Assembly (NCBI GenBank): GCA_048498995.1
Contig: JBEHWX010000006.1
Location: 38,232 to 102,231, forward strand
DNA length: 64,000 bases
Source of the DNA: JBEHWX01 sp048498995
GTDB taxonomy: Bacteria; Bacteroidota; Ignavibacteria; OLB7
Reading direction: 5' to 3'
The position numbers were made by a program, and so were the translations under genes. Below, piece by piece: positions 1 through 9,700 of this stretch (its first letter is position 1; every line of letters begins with the position of its first letter). Under the pieces are notes generated by a model that saw nothing but the letters and a program-made list of their open reading frames with translations, searched no databases and was not told the origin of the DNA.

Positions 1-16
1 CGTTACTGGCAATGCA

Positions 17-547
17 ATGGCGATATCACGTAGAATTGATGGCTCGTGCGCCGGGTGGCGTCGACATCTTCCGGGGCTCCTGGCCGTGACGCTCATCGCT
101 CTCGTGCCGCGGTCCCTTCCGGCACAGGAGCTTGGCAAGGACTGGTACGTGCTCTACATCGGTCCCGTCGTCGGCGCTCACGGCATGGGGACCGGCTATG
201 GCGAGCTCGGCTTCGGTCTGGTCAATTACATCCAAGAGCGCGGCATTCCGGTCGCGGCGAGCGGGTACTCCGCATCGGTCGAGATCGCGCCGGGCAACCG
301 CACGGTCATCGGACCGCAGATCTCGGGATGGCTGACGCTCCTGATCTTCAACATCGGAGGGAGCGTGATCTACTACACCGACACGCACGAAGGCGCCCTG
401 CGATTGCGTCCTGAGTTCGGTATTGGGGCTGCCGGGTTTCGTTTGACCTGGGGATACAATTGCGCACTGACCAACTCGCGGTTCGGCGGCGTCAACCGGA
501 ACGAAATCTCGGTGCGATACGTGTTCAGGCTCGCGACGCTGCACTAG
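17..547 (+). CDS. Secreted/outer-membrane-like protein, paralogous family member A
   Basis: A 176-residue protein of unknown function. The N-terminus has basic residues, then a hydrophobic stretch ending LPAQ, which reads as a Sec signal peptide cleaved near residue 36. The mature part alternates hydrophobic and polar residues and contains YYTDTHEGALRLRPEFGIG. Versions of this block recur in the genes at 585-1061 and 3074-3655 and in the broken copy ending at 4312, so these form one local family. The pattern suggests a small beta-rich envelope protein, which is inference. The ATG at 17 is the first in-frame start in the window; an upstream start outside the window is possible because only 16 bases precede it. 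Confidence 0.75.
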   Translation: MAISRRIDGSCAGWRRHLPGLLAVTLIALVPRSLPAQELGKDWYVLYIGPVVGAHGMGTGYGELGFGLVNYIQERGIPVAASGYSASVEIAPGNRTVIGPQISGWLTLLIFNIGGSVIYYTDTHEGALRLRPEFGIGAAGFRLTWGYNCALTNSRFGGVNRNEISVRYVFRLATLH

Positions 548-584
548 GTCTTCCCGGCTGTTGCGTTTCGAGGAGATCGTTGTC

Positions 585-1061
585 ATGGTGAGCATGAACG
601 TCACGATTCCCATCATCGCATCGATCCTGCTGCTGGCGTCGGCCTCGGCGCTGCGGGCGCAGGAGACATCGCTCGGCGCCGTCGTCGGCATTCATGGCCT
701 CCAGTCGATCGTCCCGGAGATCGGCCTCGGATATACCGTCCAGGACGACAACCACGTCGGCATGTGGCATGGCTACACGCTCTCGGCCGAGATCTCGCCG
801 GGGGAGGATCGGACGGTGCTCGGGCTGCAGGCGGGCGCCTGGTGGACGCCGGTGTTCCTGAACCTCGGGGCCAGCCTTCTCTACTACACCGATTCACGCG
901 AATCCGCCCTCAGGCTTCGTCCCGAGATCGGGGTCGGCCGCGGCAACTTCCGCCTCATCTACGGTCTCTCTCTTCCGATGGTCAACCCCACGTTCCAGGG
1001 CATTCCGCGCCAAGAGCTTTCGCTCCGGTGGATCCTGCCGATCATGCCGCTGGGGAAATGA
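585..1061 (+). CDS. Secreted/outer-membrane-like protein, paralogous family member B
   Basis: A 158-residue protein starting at the ATG at 585, which has AGGAG nine bases upstream; an in-frame TTG at 561 is less likely. A signal peptide runs from MVSMNVTIP to ALRAQ, with cleavage near residue 26. The mature protein keeps the family blocks: GVVGIHGLQSIVPEIGLGY, then LGASLLYYTDSRESALRLRP, then a C-terminal region ending in PRQELSLRW. The matching C-terminal regions are NRNEISVRY in member A and PEGEIMARW in member C. It lies 37 bp downstream of member A on the same strand, probably as a tandem duplicate. Function unknown; a small beta-barrel or envelope protein is inference. Confidence 0.78.
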   Translation: MVSMNVTIPIIASILLLASASALRAQETSLGAVVGIHGLQSIVPEIGLGYTVQDDNHVGMWHGYTLSAEISPGEDRTVLGLQAGAWWTPVFLNLGASLLYYTDSRESALRLRPEIGVGRGNFRLIYGLSLPMVNPTFQGIPRQELSLRWILPIMPLGK

Positions 1062-1177
1062 TGGCGCGGCCACGGACCACACATACTTGCGCCTCCATGC
1101 TCACCGCAACCACCCGCGATCGTGGCACATACATGCGCGGCCGCGATGACGTCCGGCCACGAACGCTGGAGTGACGC

Positions 1178-2089
1178 ATGGCGAAATCATCATCCCGCGT
1201 CATCTCCGTCCGGAGCGTCGGCGATCTGCTCGCCTCCTTCTTCGTGGATCTTCCGGAGGAATATCGTCACGAGCCGACGCGGCTGCAGATTCATCCGATC
1301 GAGTATTTCCGGCCGCACCTCCGCGTGCCGACGCCACCGAACTCCACTCCCTACAGCTACCTGATTCTGCAGCGGACCGGTGAAGGAACGGTCGAGATCA
1401 ACGCGGAGCGCGTCACCATCAGGTCGCGCGCGGCGATGTTCGTGCACCGGGGGAGCGTGGTCTCGCTCCGGGCGCTACGGCCGACCACGACCGGGTGGAT
1501 GATCATGTACGACGATGCATCGATCGCGCGGGTGCTCCATCCGGAGATCATCGAACGGTTGATGGCCTGCCGCGCGCCGATTCCACTTTCGCCCGCCGCC
1601 CTCCGCTGGCTCGAAGGTGTCTGTCGGTTGCTCGAACAGCAGACAGCGATCGAATCCGGGGAGCATCAGCCGGTGTCGCATCATCTCTTCGGTGCCATTA
1701 TCGAGCGGCTTCTGGCCGAGGCGGGGAAGTCCGCGCCGCCACGAGCCGACCGCGCGGCATCGGTGAACCGGAAGTTCCGCGCGCTCGTGTTCGACCATGC
1801 GGTGGAGCAGGGCTCCGTCAGCTTCTACGCGCGCAAGATCGGCGTCTCGGAGAATCACCTTCTCCGTTGCGTCGGACGTCTCTCCGGACGCTCGCCGAAG
1901 GAATGGATCATCGACGTCCGTCTGCTCCATGCCCAGAAGCTGCTGCGCGTCACCGACCTTTCGATTTCCGACGTAGCGTCGCGCTCCGGCTTCGAGGATC
2001 CTTCCTATTTCGGACGGCAGTTCCGTCGCAGGTTCGGCATGTCGCCGAAAGCGTTCAGGATGCTTCCTGAGCAGGATTCGTCCGGATAA
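1178..2089 (+). CDS. AraC/XylS-family transcriptional regulator
   Basis: A 303-residue cytoplasmic DNA-binding protein. The N-terminal 170 residues resemble an AraC-type sensing cupin domain (PYSYLILQRTGEGTVEIN, with glycines and aromatic residues). The C-terminal 100 residues form the double helix-turn-helix: VSFYARKIGVSENHLLRCV is the first HTH, and ISDVASRSGFEDPSYFGRQF followed by FGMSPKAFR is the characteristic second HTH. The start at 1178 is supported by CTGGAG ending seven bases upstream. It sits among the secreted paralogues and could control them, but no operator was recognised. The ligand cannot be predicted. Confidence 0.9.
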   Translation: MAKSSSRVISVRSVGDLLASFFVDLPEEYRHEPTRLQIHPIEYFRPHLRVPTPPNSTPYSYLILQRTGEGTVEINAERVTIRSRAAMFVHRGSVVSLRALRPTTTGWMIMYDDASIARVLHPEIIERLMACRAPIPLSPAALRWLEGVCRLLEQQTAIESGEHQPVSHHLFGAIIERLLAEAGKSAPPRADRAASVNRKFRALVFDHAVEQGSVSFYARKIGVSENHLLRCVGRLSGRSPKEWIIDVRLLHAQKLLRVTDLSISDVASRSGFEDPSYFGRQFRRRFGMSPKAFRMLPEQDSSG

Positions 2090-2160
2090 TTGCAGCATCC
2101 GTTCTATGCCGGTCGGGCCCGGAGCCGCTAAGTTCGCGGCGGTATTTTCCGGGCTCGCAC

Positions 2161-2625
2161 ATGTACGGCATTCTCCTGCACATTCACTCCCTCGTCCGCT
2201 GGCTGGTCGTCGCGGGTCTCGTCATCGGCCTGGTGCCGGTCTACGCCGCGCTTCTGCGGCCGCGGCCGTTCACCGGTGGCGATCGTCGCAGAATATCGCT
2301 GGCGGCATCGGCGGCGCATCTGCAATTGCTGCTCGGCCTCACGCTCTATATCGTCAGTCCGTTCACGGCATATTTTCGCGCGCACCTGTCCGAATCGCTG
2401 GCCAACACGCAGTTGCTCTTCTTCGGCGCCATTCATATCGCCGGAATGATCGCGGCGGTCGTGGTGATGACGATCGGTTCATCGCTCGCGCGCCGCGCCG
2501 AGGACGACCGACGGAAATTCCGGATGGTGGCCATCTACTGGACGGCCGCAATTCTGCTGATACTGATGCTGGTTCCCTGGCCCTGGTCGCCGCTGGCGCA
2601 GCGGCCGCTCTGGCGTCCCTTCTGA
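2161..2625 (+). CDS. Four-helix integral membrane protein
   Basis: A 154-residue membrane protein with four predicted transmembrane helices, at about residues 9-32, 46-66, 85-106 and 123-142. The opening MYGILLHIHSLVRWLVV has histidines at the start of helix 1. It resembles small proteins loosely annotated as cytochrome-b-like in Bacteroidota genomes, but no haem ligand pair is certain. It lies 71 bp after the AraC gene and 18 bp before the next small membrane protein, so the three may be co-transcribed. Function unknown. Confidence 0.75.
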   Translation: MYGILLHIHSLVRWLVVAGLVIGLVPVYAALLRPRPFTGGDRRRISLAASAAHLQLLLGLTLYIVSPFTAYFRAHLSESLANTQLLFFGAIHIAGMIAAVVVMTIGSSLARRAEDDRRKFRMVAIYWTAAILLILMLVPWPWSPLAQRPLWRPF

Positions 2626-2643
2626 TCCTCACTTCACGATTTC

Positions 2644-2958
2644 ATGTCCATGATCGAGACAACCGGCCGACTGAAGCGACTCCGCATGATTGCCTGGGGA
2701 GAAGGCATTTCGTTTCTGATTCTCCTCTTCGTGGCGATGCCGATGAAATATCTGGCCGATCGGCCGGAGATGGTGCGCATCGTCGGCATGCTGCACGGGC
2801 TTCTCTTCCTGCTGTTTCTGCTCGGCACGCTGCAGGCGAAAATCGAATACGAATGGTCCGGATCGCGCACCGGCCGCGTGCTGCTGGCATCGGTGATTCC
2901 GTTCGGCATGCTCCTGTTCGATCGCGCGCTCGGCGAGACTGAGGAGAAGGGGAGATAG
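2644..2958 (+). CDS. DUF3817-type small membrane protein
   Basis: A 104-residue protein with three hydrophobic segments, near residues 18-34, 47-63 and 80-94. The sequence RLRMIAWGEGISFLILLF followed by PMKYLADRPEMVRIVGMLHG matches what I know of the DUF3817 family: an early GxxEGxSxL motif, a PMKY motif and a GxxHG motif in helix 2. Members are uncharacterised inner-membrane proteins. It follows the preceding membrane protein by 18 bp, which suggests a shared transcript. The ATG at 2650, MIETTG in the same frame, is an alternative start. Confidence 0.8.
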   Translation: MSMIETTGRLKRLRMIAWGEGISFLILLFVAMPMKYLADRPEMVRIVGMLHGLLFLLFLLGTLQAKIEYEWSGSRTGRVLLASVIPFGMLLFDRALGETEEKGR

Positions 2959-3073
2959 CGCCTTAGAGCCTCTCACGAAATGAGGGGGCGCACGCTAAAG
3001 ACGTGCGGCTACCCCTCCTCTTCCCTTCGAGTGGCTTCATCCCGTGAGGGGCTCTTACGGGAGGCGATGCGCG

Positions 3074-3655
3074 ATGTCACGCGTCGGCGCGCGTCGCGTC
3101 ATTCGGAGGATGACAAACGGAACGTATCTCCGAACGGCGGCCGCGCTCATGTTGTCGTGTATCATCATTGCCGCGATGGTGATCTCTTCGCCATCGCGAC
3201 TGCATGCACAGCCTCCGTATTCCCTGTACGATTCAACCTATGGCGGCCTCGTCTTCGGGCTCCATGGATTCGGGCGCACCTTCGCGGAGGTCGGACTTGC
3301 CAGGATGACGTACGATCCAACCCATGACGGTCCGGCCTTGGCGGCGTACGCGGTATCGGTGATGGTCTCTCCGAGCGATACCACGCTTCTTGCCGCGGGA
3401 GTTTCGGGATGGTATCAGGTGCTGATGTTCGGCGTCGGGTGGACCTTCGCCTATTACACCGATCTGCATGGCGGAACGTTCCGCATCAGCCCGCAGGTCT
3501 TCATGGGCTCCGACCGGTTCAACGTCTCGATCGCGATGATCTTTCCCCTCACCAACCGCGACTTCACCTCGGTTCCTGAAGGGGAGATCATGGCCAGATG
3601 GACGCTGCCGCTGTGGGGGAGCCGGAACAGACATCGTCCCCGAGATCTGCGTTGA
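3074..3655 (+). CDS. Secreted/outer-membrane-like protein, paralogous family member C
   Basis: A 193-residue protein. I chose the ATG at 3074 because GGGAGG ends nine bases before it; an in-frame ATG at 3110 would place GGAGG with no spacing. The N-terminus is arginine-rich, followed by a long hydrophobic segment ending SRLHAQ, a signal peptide of about 45 residues. The mature part contains GLVFGLHGFGRTFAEVGLAR, a SPSDTTLLAAGVSGWY block and AYYTDLHGGTFRISPQ, then PEGEIMARW near the end. These blocks align with members A and B and, most closely, with the broken copy just downstream. Function unknown. Confidence 0.8.
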   Translation: MSRVGARRVIRRMTNGTYLRTAAALMLSCIIIAAMVISSPSRLHAQPPYSLYDSTYGGLVFGLHGFGRTFAEVGLARMTYDPTHDGPALAAYAVSVMVSPSDTTLLAAGVSGWYQVLMFGVGWTFAYYTDLHGGTFRISPQVFMGSDRFNVSIAMIFPLTNRDFTSVPEGEIMARWTLPLWGSRNRHRPRDLR

Positions 3656-3754
3656 TTCATCATCCGATCTCCGCCGCTCGATGCCGAATATTTCCGCTCG
3701 CGCAATTTTCCCGATATGCGCATGAGAGCAGGCGCGAAGTCCTCTCGGCGCGCG

Positions 3755-4312
3755 ATGTCACGGACGGGAACGGGCGCGTCATCCAAACGATGAGCAACCT
3801 GCATCCATACGATCCGCGGCACTGGCCCTGCTACCGTGCGCCATCGCCGCGCTGCTTCAACCGCCATCACTGCACGCTCAGTTTTCCTATCTCAACACCG
3901 ACACGATCCACGGAAGCGTGCTCCTCGGCTTCCACGGGTTCGAGCGGAGCTTCGCCGAAGTGGGCGTCGCCCGATTGTACTATGATCCGGGAAATGATGC
4001 CGGTCCGGTCCTGATGGCGCATGGGCCTCCGTGATGGTCTCGCCGGGTGACACGATGCTTCTGGCGGCCGGCGTTTCCTGGTGGTACCATGCGTTCATAT
4101 TCGGCGTCGAATGGAGCGTCACCTACTACACCGATCTGCATGGCGGAACATTCCGCATCAGCCCACAGTTTATCCTCGGCCTGGACCGGGTCAACGTTTC
4201 GGCCGCGTGGATCTTCCCGCTCACCAATCCGGATTTCGTCGGCGTTCCCGAGGGAGAGCTCATGGCCCGGTGGACGCTGCCGGTTCTGAAATTTCCCAAG
4301 CGTCGCCGCTGA
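3755..4312 (+). pseudogene. Frameshifted fourth copy of the secreted paralogue family
   Basis: This stretch reads as a close relative of the gene at 3074-3655 but is not open in one frame. The upstream sequence GCGATGTCACG matches the start region of member C. One frame gives a signal-peptide-like end (LLQPPSLHAQ), then LLGFHGFERSFAEVGVARLY, and runs to a stop at about 4032. The continuation (VMVSPGDTMLLAAGVSWWY, then TYYTDLHGGTFRISPQ and PEGELMARW to 4312) is in another frame, so about one base is missing near 4026. A second frame break lies near 3790-3810 in the signal region. Alternatives are assembly or sequencing error, or a phase-variable gene, though no homopolymer is obvious at the break. 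Confidence 0.72.
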
Positions 4313-4524
4313 CCCGAGACGTAGCTCCGCCGCCACGCACGCGCGTGCCATGTCCCTCACACGCCCGCTCGCTCGTCATCTCCGTCGCACATTTCGTAAC
4401 CACCCGTCCGTCCCGCTCGCACCCTCAACACCCGTGTCGCACGTCTTGATAAGGACGCCGTTCCCATCGCACGCCCGGAACCATCCGTACCGCTCGAACG
4501 TGGAATTGCGCGAGGTGCTGTACC

Positions 4525-5757
4525 ATGCTACGAACAACCATCCTGCTTCTCCTCGCGTTGCCGGCGCTGCTGCTCGGCGGGGAGAGCTGCGCCCGCTCAG
4601 GGAGCGGGCGGGAGATTTCAGTGATACAACAGGACGCAACGACGATTCCCGCCGCCGTGGCCGGTCGTGGGGAGATCGTCTCGTTTACAACGATAGAAAC
4701 ACGCAGCGCCGCGGAGATCACCTCCTCGCTGCGATCGATCGGACTTCCGGATAGGGCGGCCTCCGGCGGGACGATCTACAAGGTGGTCTACAGGACCATC
4801 GATGTGCACGGAAGGCCGGCCATTGCCTCCGGAACGCTCGCGCTGCCGACCGATCGGCGCGGAGCTCTGCCGCTCGTCGGATATCAGCACGGGACCGTGC
4901 TCAACCGGAGGAGCGTCTCCTCGGTATACGGCTTCGATCTTTCCTCGCTCGCCCTGGTGGGGAGCGGTTACGCGGTCGCAAGCGCCGATTATCTCGGCCT
5001 CGGCGATTCCCCGGGCCTGCATCCCTACGTTCACGCGGCATCGCTTGCCAGCGCGGTGGTGGACATGCTCCGGGCCGCGCGCGCTCTCTGCGCAACCGAG
5101 GGAGTGGATCTCAACGATCAGCTCTTCCTGATGGGATATTCAGAGGGAGGCTACGCCACGATGGCCGCGGCGCGGGAGATCGAGGAGCATCATTCGCGCG
5201 AGTTCACCCTCACCGCGTCGGCGCCGATGGCCGGGCCCTACGATATGTCCGGCGTGATGCGGCATCAACTGCTGAGCGATCGCTCCTACGGCTCTCCGTA
5301 TTACCTGCCATACGTGCTGCTTGCGTATAGGGAAGCCTATGGGTTCGATGATGCTCTTGCCGATGTGTTCCGCGCCCCGTACGCGGAGCGCATCCCGACG
5401 TTGTTCGACGGCGACGGCAATGGGATCTCGATCAACGGCGAGCTGCCGTCGGTGCCGCGCCGGATGCTCACCGACCGGTTCATCGAGAGGTTGCAGCGGG
5501 ATTCGCTCGATCCCATGCTGGTGGCGCTCCGTCGGAACGACCTTACCGGGTGGTCCCCGCGCGCGCCGATGCGTCTGTATCACGGCAGACAGGATGATCT
5601 GGTGCCGTACGAAAATTCCGTGGTGGCGCTGCGCGAGCTGCGCGCGCATGGAGGAACGGATGTGGAGCTGGTGACGATCAATGCCGGCGGGCATGGAGCC
5701 TGCGCGCTCCCGAGTCTGGCCGGTGCCAAGCGCTGGTTCGATTCGTTGAAAAAGTGA
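4525..5757 (+). CDS. Secreted alpha/beta hydrolase (secretory lipase-like)
   Basis: A 410-residue exported hydrolase. Residues 1-24 form a signal peptide ending near GGESCA; the Cys is not in a canonical lipobox. The catalytic triad can be read: nucleophile Ser in GYSEGGYA, Asp in the GRQDDLVPYE block near residue 355, and His in NAGGHGACAL near residue 390. The spacing and the long lid-like insertion after the nucleophile resemble the secretory lipase / acyl-peptidase-like branch. It probably cleaves ester or amide substrates in the periplasm or outside the cell; the substrate is unknown. It stands alone, with 320 bp of gene-free sequence after it. Confidence 0.85.
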   Translation: MLRTTILLLLALPALLLGGESCARSGSGREISVIQQDATTIPAAVAGRGEIVSFTTIETRSAAEITSSLRSIGLPDRAASGGTIYKVVYRTIDVHGRPAIASGTLALPTDRRGALPLVGYQHGTVLNRRSVSSVYGFDLSSLALVGSGYAVASADYLGLGDSPGLHPYVHAASLASAVVDMLRAARALCATEGVDLNDQLFLMGYSEGGYATMAAAREIEEHHSREFTLTASAPMAGPYDMSGVMRHQLLSDRSYGSPYYLPYVLLAYREAYGFDDALADVFRAPYAERIPTLFDGDGNGISINGELPSVPRRMLTDRFIERLQRDSLDPMLVALRRNDLTGWSPRAPMRLYHGRQDDLVPYENSVVALRELRAHGGTDVELVTINAGGHGACALPSLAGAKRWFDSLKK

Positions 5758-6078
5758 GTCGCCAAATTCAGATGACAATCAGTGGCGCTCGCCGTCGCAA
5801 TGGTGTCGATCGCGCTTCGTGGCATGCCGGGGCAGAGATGATGAAAGCTAGGTGGTGCCGAGGAAACAACGGACTGGCGAGCTACCTTGTACCGTTTCGA
5901 TTCTCGTGTCAGGTGTCGGCATTTCGCAATCGTCTGGAAGCGCCGATGCATCGGATCACGAGGCAATGATTCTCGCGAGGGAGTCGGTATCGCACGCGCG
6001 GTGGCCCGACCGCGGAACAACAATCAACGACGTGGCCGGCGCCCGATCCGGGATCGCCGGCCCCCATGTTCATACCAG
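5758..6078. other. Gene-free stretch, no recognisable content
   Basis: About 320 bases lie between the hydrolase and the YCII gene. Reading both strands I see no protein with family features, no strong hairpin followed by T residues, and no repeat. The region may carry the promoter of the downstream gene, but no element is clear. Confidence 0.4.
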
Positions 6079-6414
6079 ATGTCGCAAACAACGGATAGAG
6101 CATCGGAGCCGGCCGGACGGCCGCATATCACGTATATCCTCATTCACACTCCCGGCGAGCGATGGGAGGCTTCGGTCCCCTTCATGGAGCAGGCCGGCGT
6201 GATGGACCACGCGGGCTATCTGGCCGAGCTGGCCGCGCACGGCAAGCTCATGATGGGAGGACCGTTTCTCGACGACACCGGCGGCATGGTCCTGCTGGCC
6301 GTGGAGTCGGAGGAGGAGGCGCTTCGGATAGCCGCGGAGGATCCGGGCGTTACCTCGGGACTTCTCCGCGTGGAGGTGCGTCCATGGCTGCCGGCGGTAC
6401 GCTCGCGCTCGTGA
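6079..6414 (+). CDS. YCII-related domain protein
   Basis: A 111-residue protein, with the start placed at the ATG at 6079 because homology begins soon after it; upstream in-frame sequence is basic and low-complexity. Features of the YCII / YciI dimeric alpha-beta barrel family are visible: an early YILIHTPGERW strand, then MDHAGYLAELAAHGKLMMGGPF, where the family's conserved histidine and GG-P-F element fall, then SEEEALRIAAEDPGV and a final strand ending RPWLP. These are small cytoplasmic enzymes or binding proteins of mostly unknown substrate. The gene is followed by the terminator at 6509-6550. Confidence 0.85.
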   Translation: MSQTTDRASEPAGRPHITYILIHTPGERWEASVPFMEQAGVMDHAGYLAELAAHGKLMMGGPFLDDTGGMVLLAVESEEEALRIAAEDPGVTSGLLRVEVRPWLPAVRSRS

Positions 6415-6508
6415 GCACACGTTCGTGAGCGTGCGTTCGTGAGCCGGCAACGGCAAGTCGGCCACGGTATCGCCGGCCAGGTCGGATCCGACATTGAACA
6501 TTCCATGC

Positions 6509-6550
6509 CATGTCCCGCGCGTCGGTGCGCGCGGGACATGCCGTTTTTTT
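6509..6550 (+). terminator. Rho-independent terminator
   Basis: A perfect 13-bp inverted repeat (6509-6521 with 6528-6540, CATGTCCCGCGCG paired with its complement) has a 6-base loop. CCG and seven T residues follow at 6544-6550. It lies 95 bp after the YCII stop codon and separates that transcript from the toxin gene. Confidence 0.9.
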
Positions 6551-6795
6551 GATGAGTCCGGTGGCTCCACCGAGCTCATCGAGGCGTTCGCGACCAAGTA
6601 GGCGCGATTTCTCGCCGATCTCGACTTCCGGTTGACTCTCAGAACCCCGGGCAGTAGATTCCGCCCGGTTCGACCAGATGCGTCCGCGCATCCGTCGCCC
6701 TGTATCACAACCACTGCAACTCAGCGAATATCATAACCGACGGGCACCGGTTTCGTGCCGTCGCATGCGCTCTTCGATCTGAAGAGGAACCACCA

Positions 6796-9700
6796 ATGCC
6801 GTACGACCACCAGCAGCTTCCGACGGCCGCAGAGCCGACAACGAACGAAATCACGCGTCAGCGGGCCGTCGCCGGCCTCGACCTCAGCCGGGGAGAGCGG
6901 CGGGACCGCTCGTCCGGCCATGGAGATAGCGGCTCCGATCCGGCTCGCGGCGGGGGCTACCCGCACTCGTTCATGCTCCGCGATCGCCTGAACCAGAGCG
7001 ATGAAGAGCGCGCCGTCAGATCCTTGATCCGCGCCAAGCTCCGCATCGGCGATGCCGGTGACCAGTTCGAGCAGGAGGCCGATCGCGTGGCCGAACAGGT
7101 GGTGACGCGGCAGTCGCGCGGTACCGTGTCGGGCAACTCCGGTTCGGGCAGCTCCGGTTCGGGCGGGGCCTCCGGTGGATCGCAACGCCAGCCGTCGATC
7201 TCCCGAATGCCGCTAGCCACCACGAGCCTCTGGGCCGCCGCGCGCACGTCGTCGGAGAGGGAACATTCCGGGGACGGGGCTCGCACGGAGCGCGCGACGG
7301 AGAGTGCGCGTCCCTCGATGGTCGACGTGGCCACGCGAGCCATTGACGGCAGTGGGGAAGGAAGCCCGATGCATCCGGCGACGCGCGGCACGCTCGAATC
7401 CTCGCTCGGCACCGATCTGAGCCAGGTACGCGTCCACGACGATCGGACCGCCCAACGCTCCGCCTCCGATCTCGGCGCCCGCGCCTTCACGCACCGGAAT
7501 CATATCTGGCTCGGCCCTGGAGAATCGCAGAGCGATCTGTCGCTGATGGCGCACGAGACCGCGCACGTCCTGCAGCAGGATGGCGTGGTGCGCCGCAAGC
7601 CGGATCCGACGAAGGAGGATCAGAACGAGGAGGAGAAGAAGCGGAAGATCGAACAGGGAGCACCGACCGGCGCCGAGACGACGGAGGGTGCCGCCGATGG
7701 ATCCGTTACCCCCACATCGACCTCCCGGGATGGCGCCGCCATGCCGACCTCGACCGCCACGACGACACCCGTTCCGACGTCGGCCGCGAGCGAAAACACG
7801 GCGGCCCCGGAAGGAGAAGCGGCGACCGCCGAATCAGAAACCGCATCCGGGAACGACGGCGCGCGGGCCATGGCGCCCGATGGTGCCTCCGGAGCTCCCG
7901 AGCCGATGCCGACGGCATCGGCGGGCGTCGGAGAGAACGGCGGCAACCACGAGAAGGAGATCGACTCTCCGGTTCTGACGCGCACGGTCGGAGCTGTCAC
8001 CTCCGATGTCCAGCACGTCGAGGGAACGGCCCCGGCGGGAGCGCCGCCGACCGTCGCGGAGAAGGTCTCCGAGGCGGGTGACGCGGCGGCCGCGCGGGCC
8101 AGCACGGGACCGGAATCGGCCAGCGGAGCGTCGGTCGATATCCAGGCGGCTTCGCTGACGGATGCGTCCGAGGAAGCGGGGGCCACGAAGGAGGCCGTTG
8201 CTCTCGAAGGTGCCGAGGTGGCCGGTGAGGCCGGCGGCGCTGCGATGGAGATGGCCGCATCGGTCGAGGGAGAGGGGCCGGCCGAGGAGGGAGCCGAAGC
8301 GCCGGAGCAGATCATGACCGGCCCCGGCACGCCATCCGTCACGGCCGGAGCGCCGGCGGGTGAGGCCGCGCAGGCCCCGCCACCCGGATCGCTCGCGGCG
8401 ATCGGAGCCAGCGCGACGCAGCTTCTGAGCACGGGCGTTCATTTCGGTGGCGAAACTTCGAAGGACTCCCGGACCGGCGACAACCCGGCCGCCGAGGCCA
8501 ACGCGAAAAGCACCGAGTTCCTCGCGCGCGGCGTCACGCGGGTGCAGTCGATCGTCGCGGCCGGCGAGAGCGTTTCCGGCGAGATCACGGCCGCCGCGAC
8601 CGCCGCCAAGGCCGGCGTCGATGCCTCGATGTCCGAGAACACCTCCAAGCTGCAGGCGAGCATCGCCGGCGCCAGGGGGGAAGCGACCAAGAAGGCCACC
8701 CAGACCCGCGGCACCGTCGACCGGAATCACACGCGCGCCATCTCCAGCGTCAACTCCTCCACGACCGCGGCGCGCGGACGCGCCCAGTCGATGCACCAGG
8801 CCGCGATGCGCGCGCTCGCCACGCAGGAGTCGGCGCAGCTCGGCCGCGTCCAAAGTCATTTCGCCACCGGCTACCAGACGTTCAGGGGACTCGGTCCCGT
8901 TGTCGGTAACCGCGCCATCGCGAAAGGTGAGCAGCGTGCCCGCGGCTACATCAGCCAGTTCAACGGCGAGTCGACGCTGCTGGAGGGTGCGTACCACGAC
9001 AATAAGCTTCAGGCCAGCGCCGACGCCGCGCGCGCGGTGGCCAAGGAGTATCAGAAGGGAATCATCGCCGAGGCGGACAAGCAGGCCGGCAACCTGCTCC
9101 AGGGGAAGCCGCAGGCTATCGCCAAGGTGAGGGAGTCGGCCGGCAAGACGCGCGACGTACTCAACGCGCAGCTCAAGACCGCGAACGACTCGCTCGACAA
9201 GGCCAAGATGAGCTCGATCGCCGGCGCCAACGCGATGAAGAAGAAGCTGATCAAGGCGATCGACAAGGGGCTCAAGTCCACCCTCGCGAAGCTCGCCGAG
9301 CAGGAGTCGGCGCAGTTGTCGGGGCTCAAGGCGTACGGCGAGGGGCAGAAGAGCGCCATCGATCGCGACACCGCGCTTGTGATCGCCTCGCTGGTTCAGG
9401 GGGTCGCGCAGTCGGCCGGATCGCTCAACGATACGCTGGCCTCCTTCGTCGCCGGTGCGCGGGGAGCCGAGGCTCCGGCTCCGGAGGAGCTCGACGCCAT
9501 CCTCGGCGATGCCGATGCCACGATCGGCGAGGTCGTGGCCCAGGTGCTGGCGAAGATTCAGGAGGGGATCCAGACGTCGAATCAGGGGATCGCCGGAGGC
9601 GGCGCCACCCTCGTCGACTCGCTCAACACCCTCGGCATCGCCGGCATCGACCAGGCCACGAAGGCGCAGGCCGCGTTCGACGGGGGGCTGACCGAGCTGC

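Noticed and set aside
7549..7566. Secreted metalloprotease, from the HETAH motif
   Set aside because: The motif is part of the DUF4157/eCIS-core domain here; protease activity cannot be claimed from HExxH alone.
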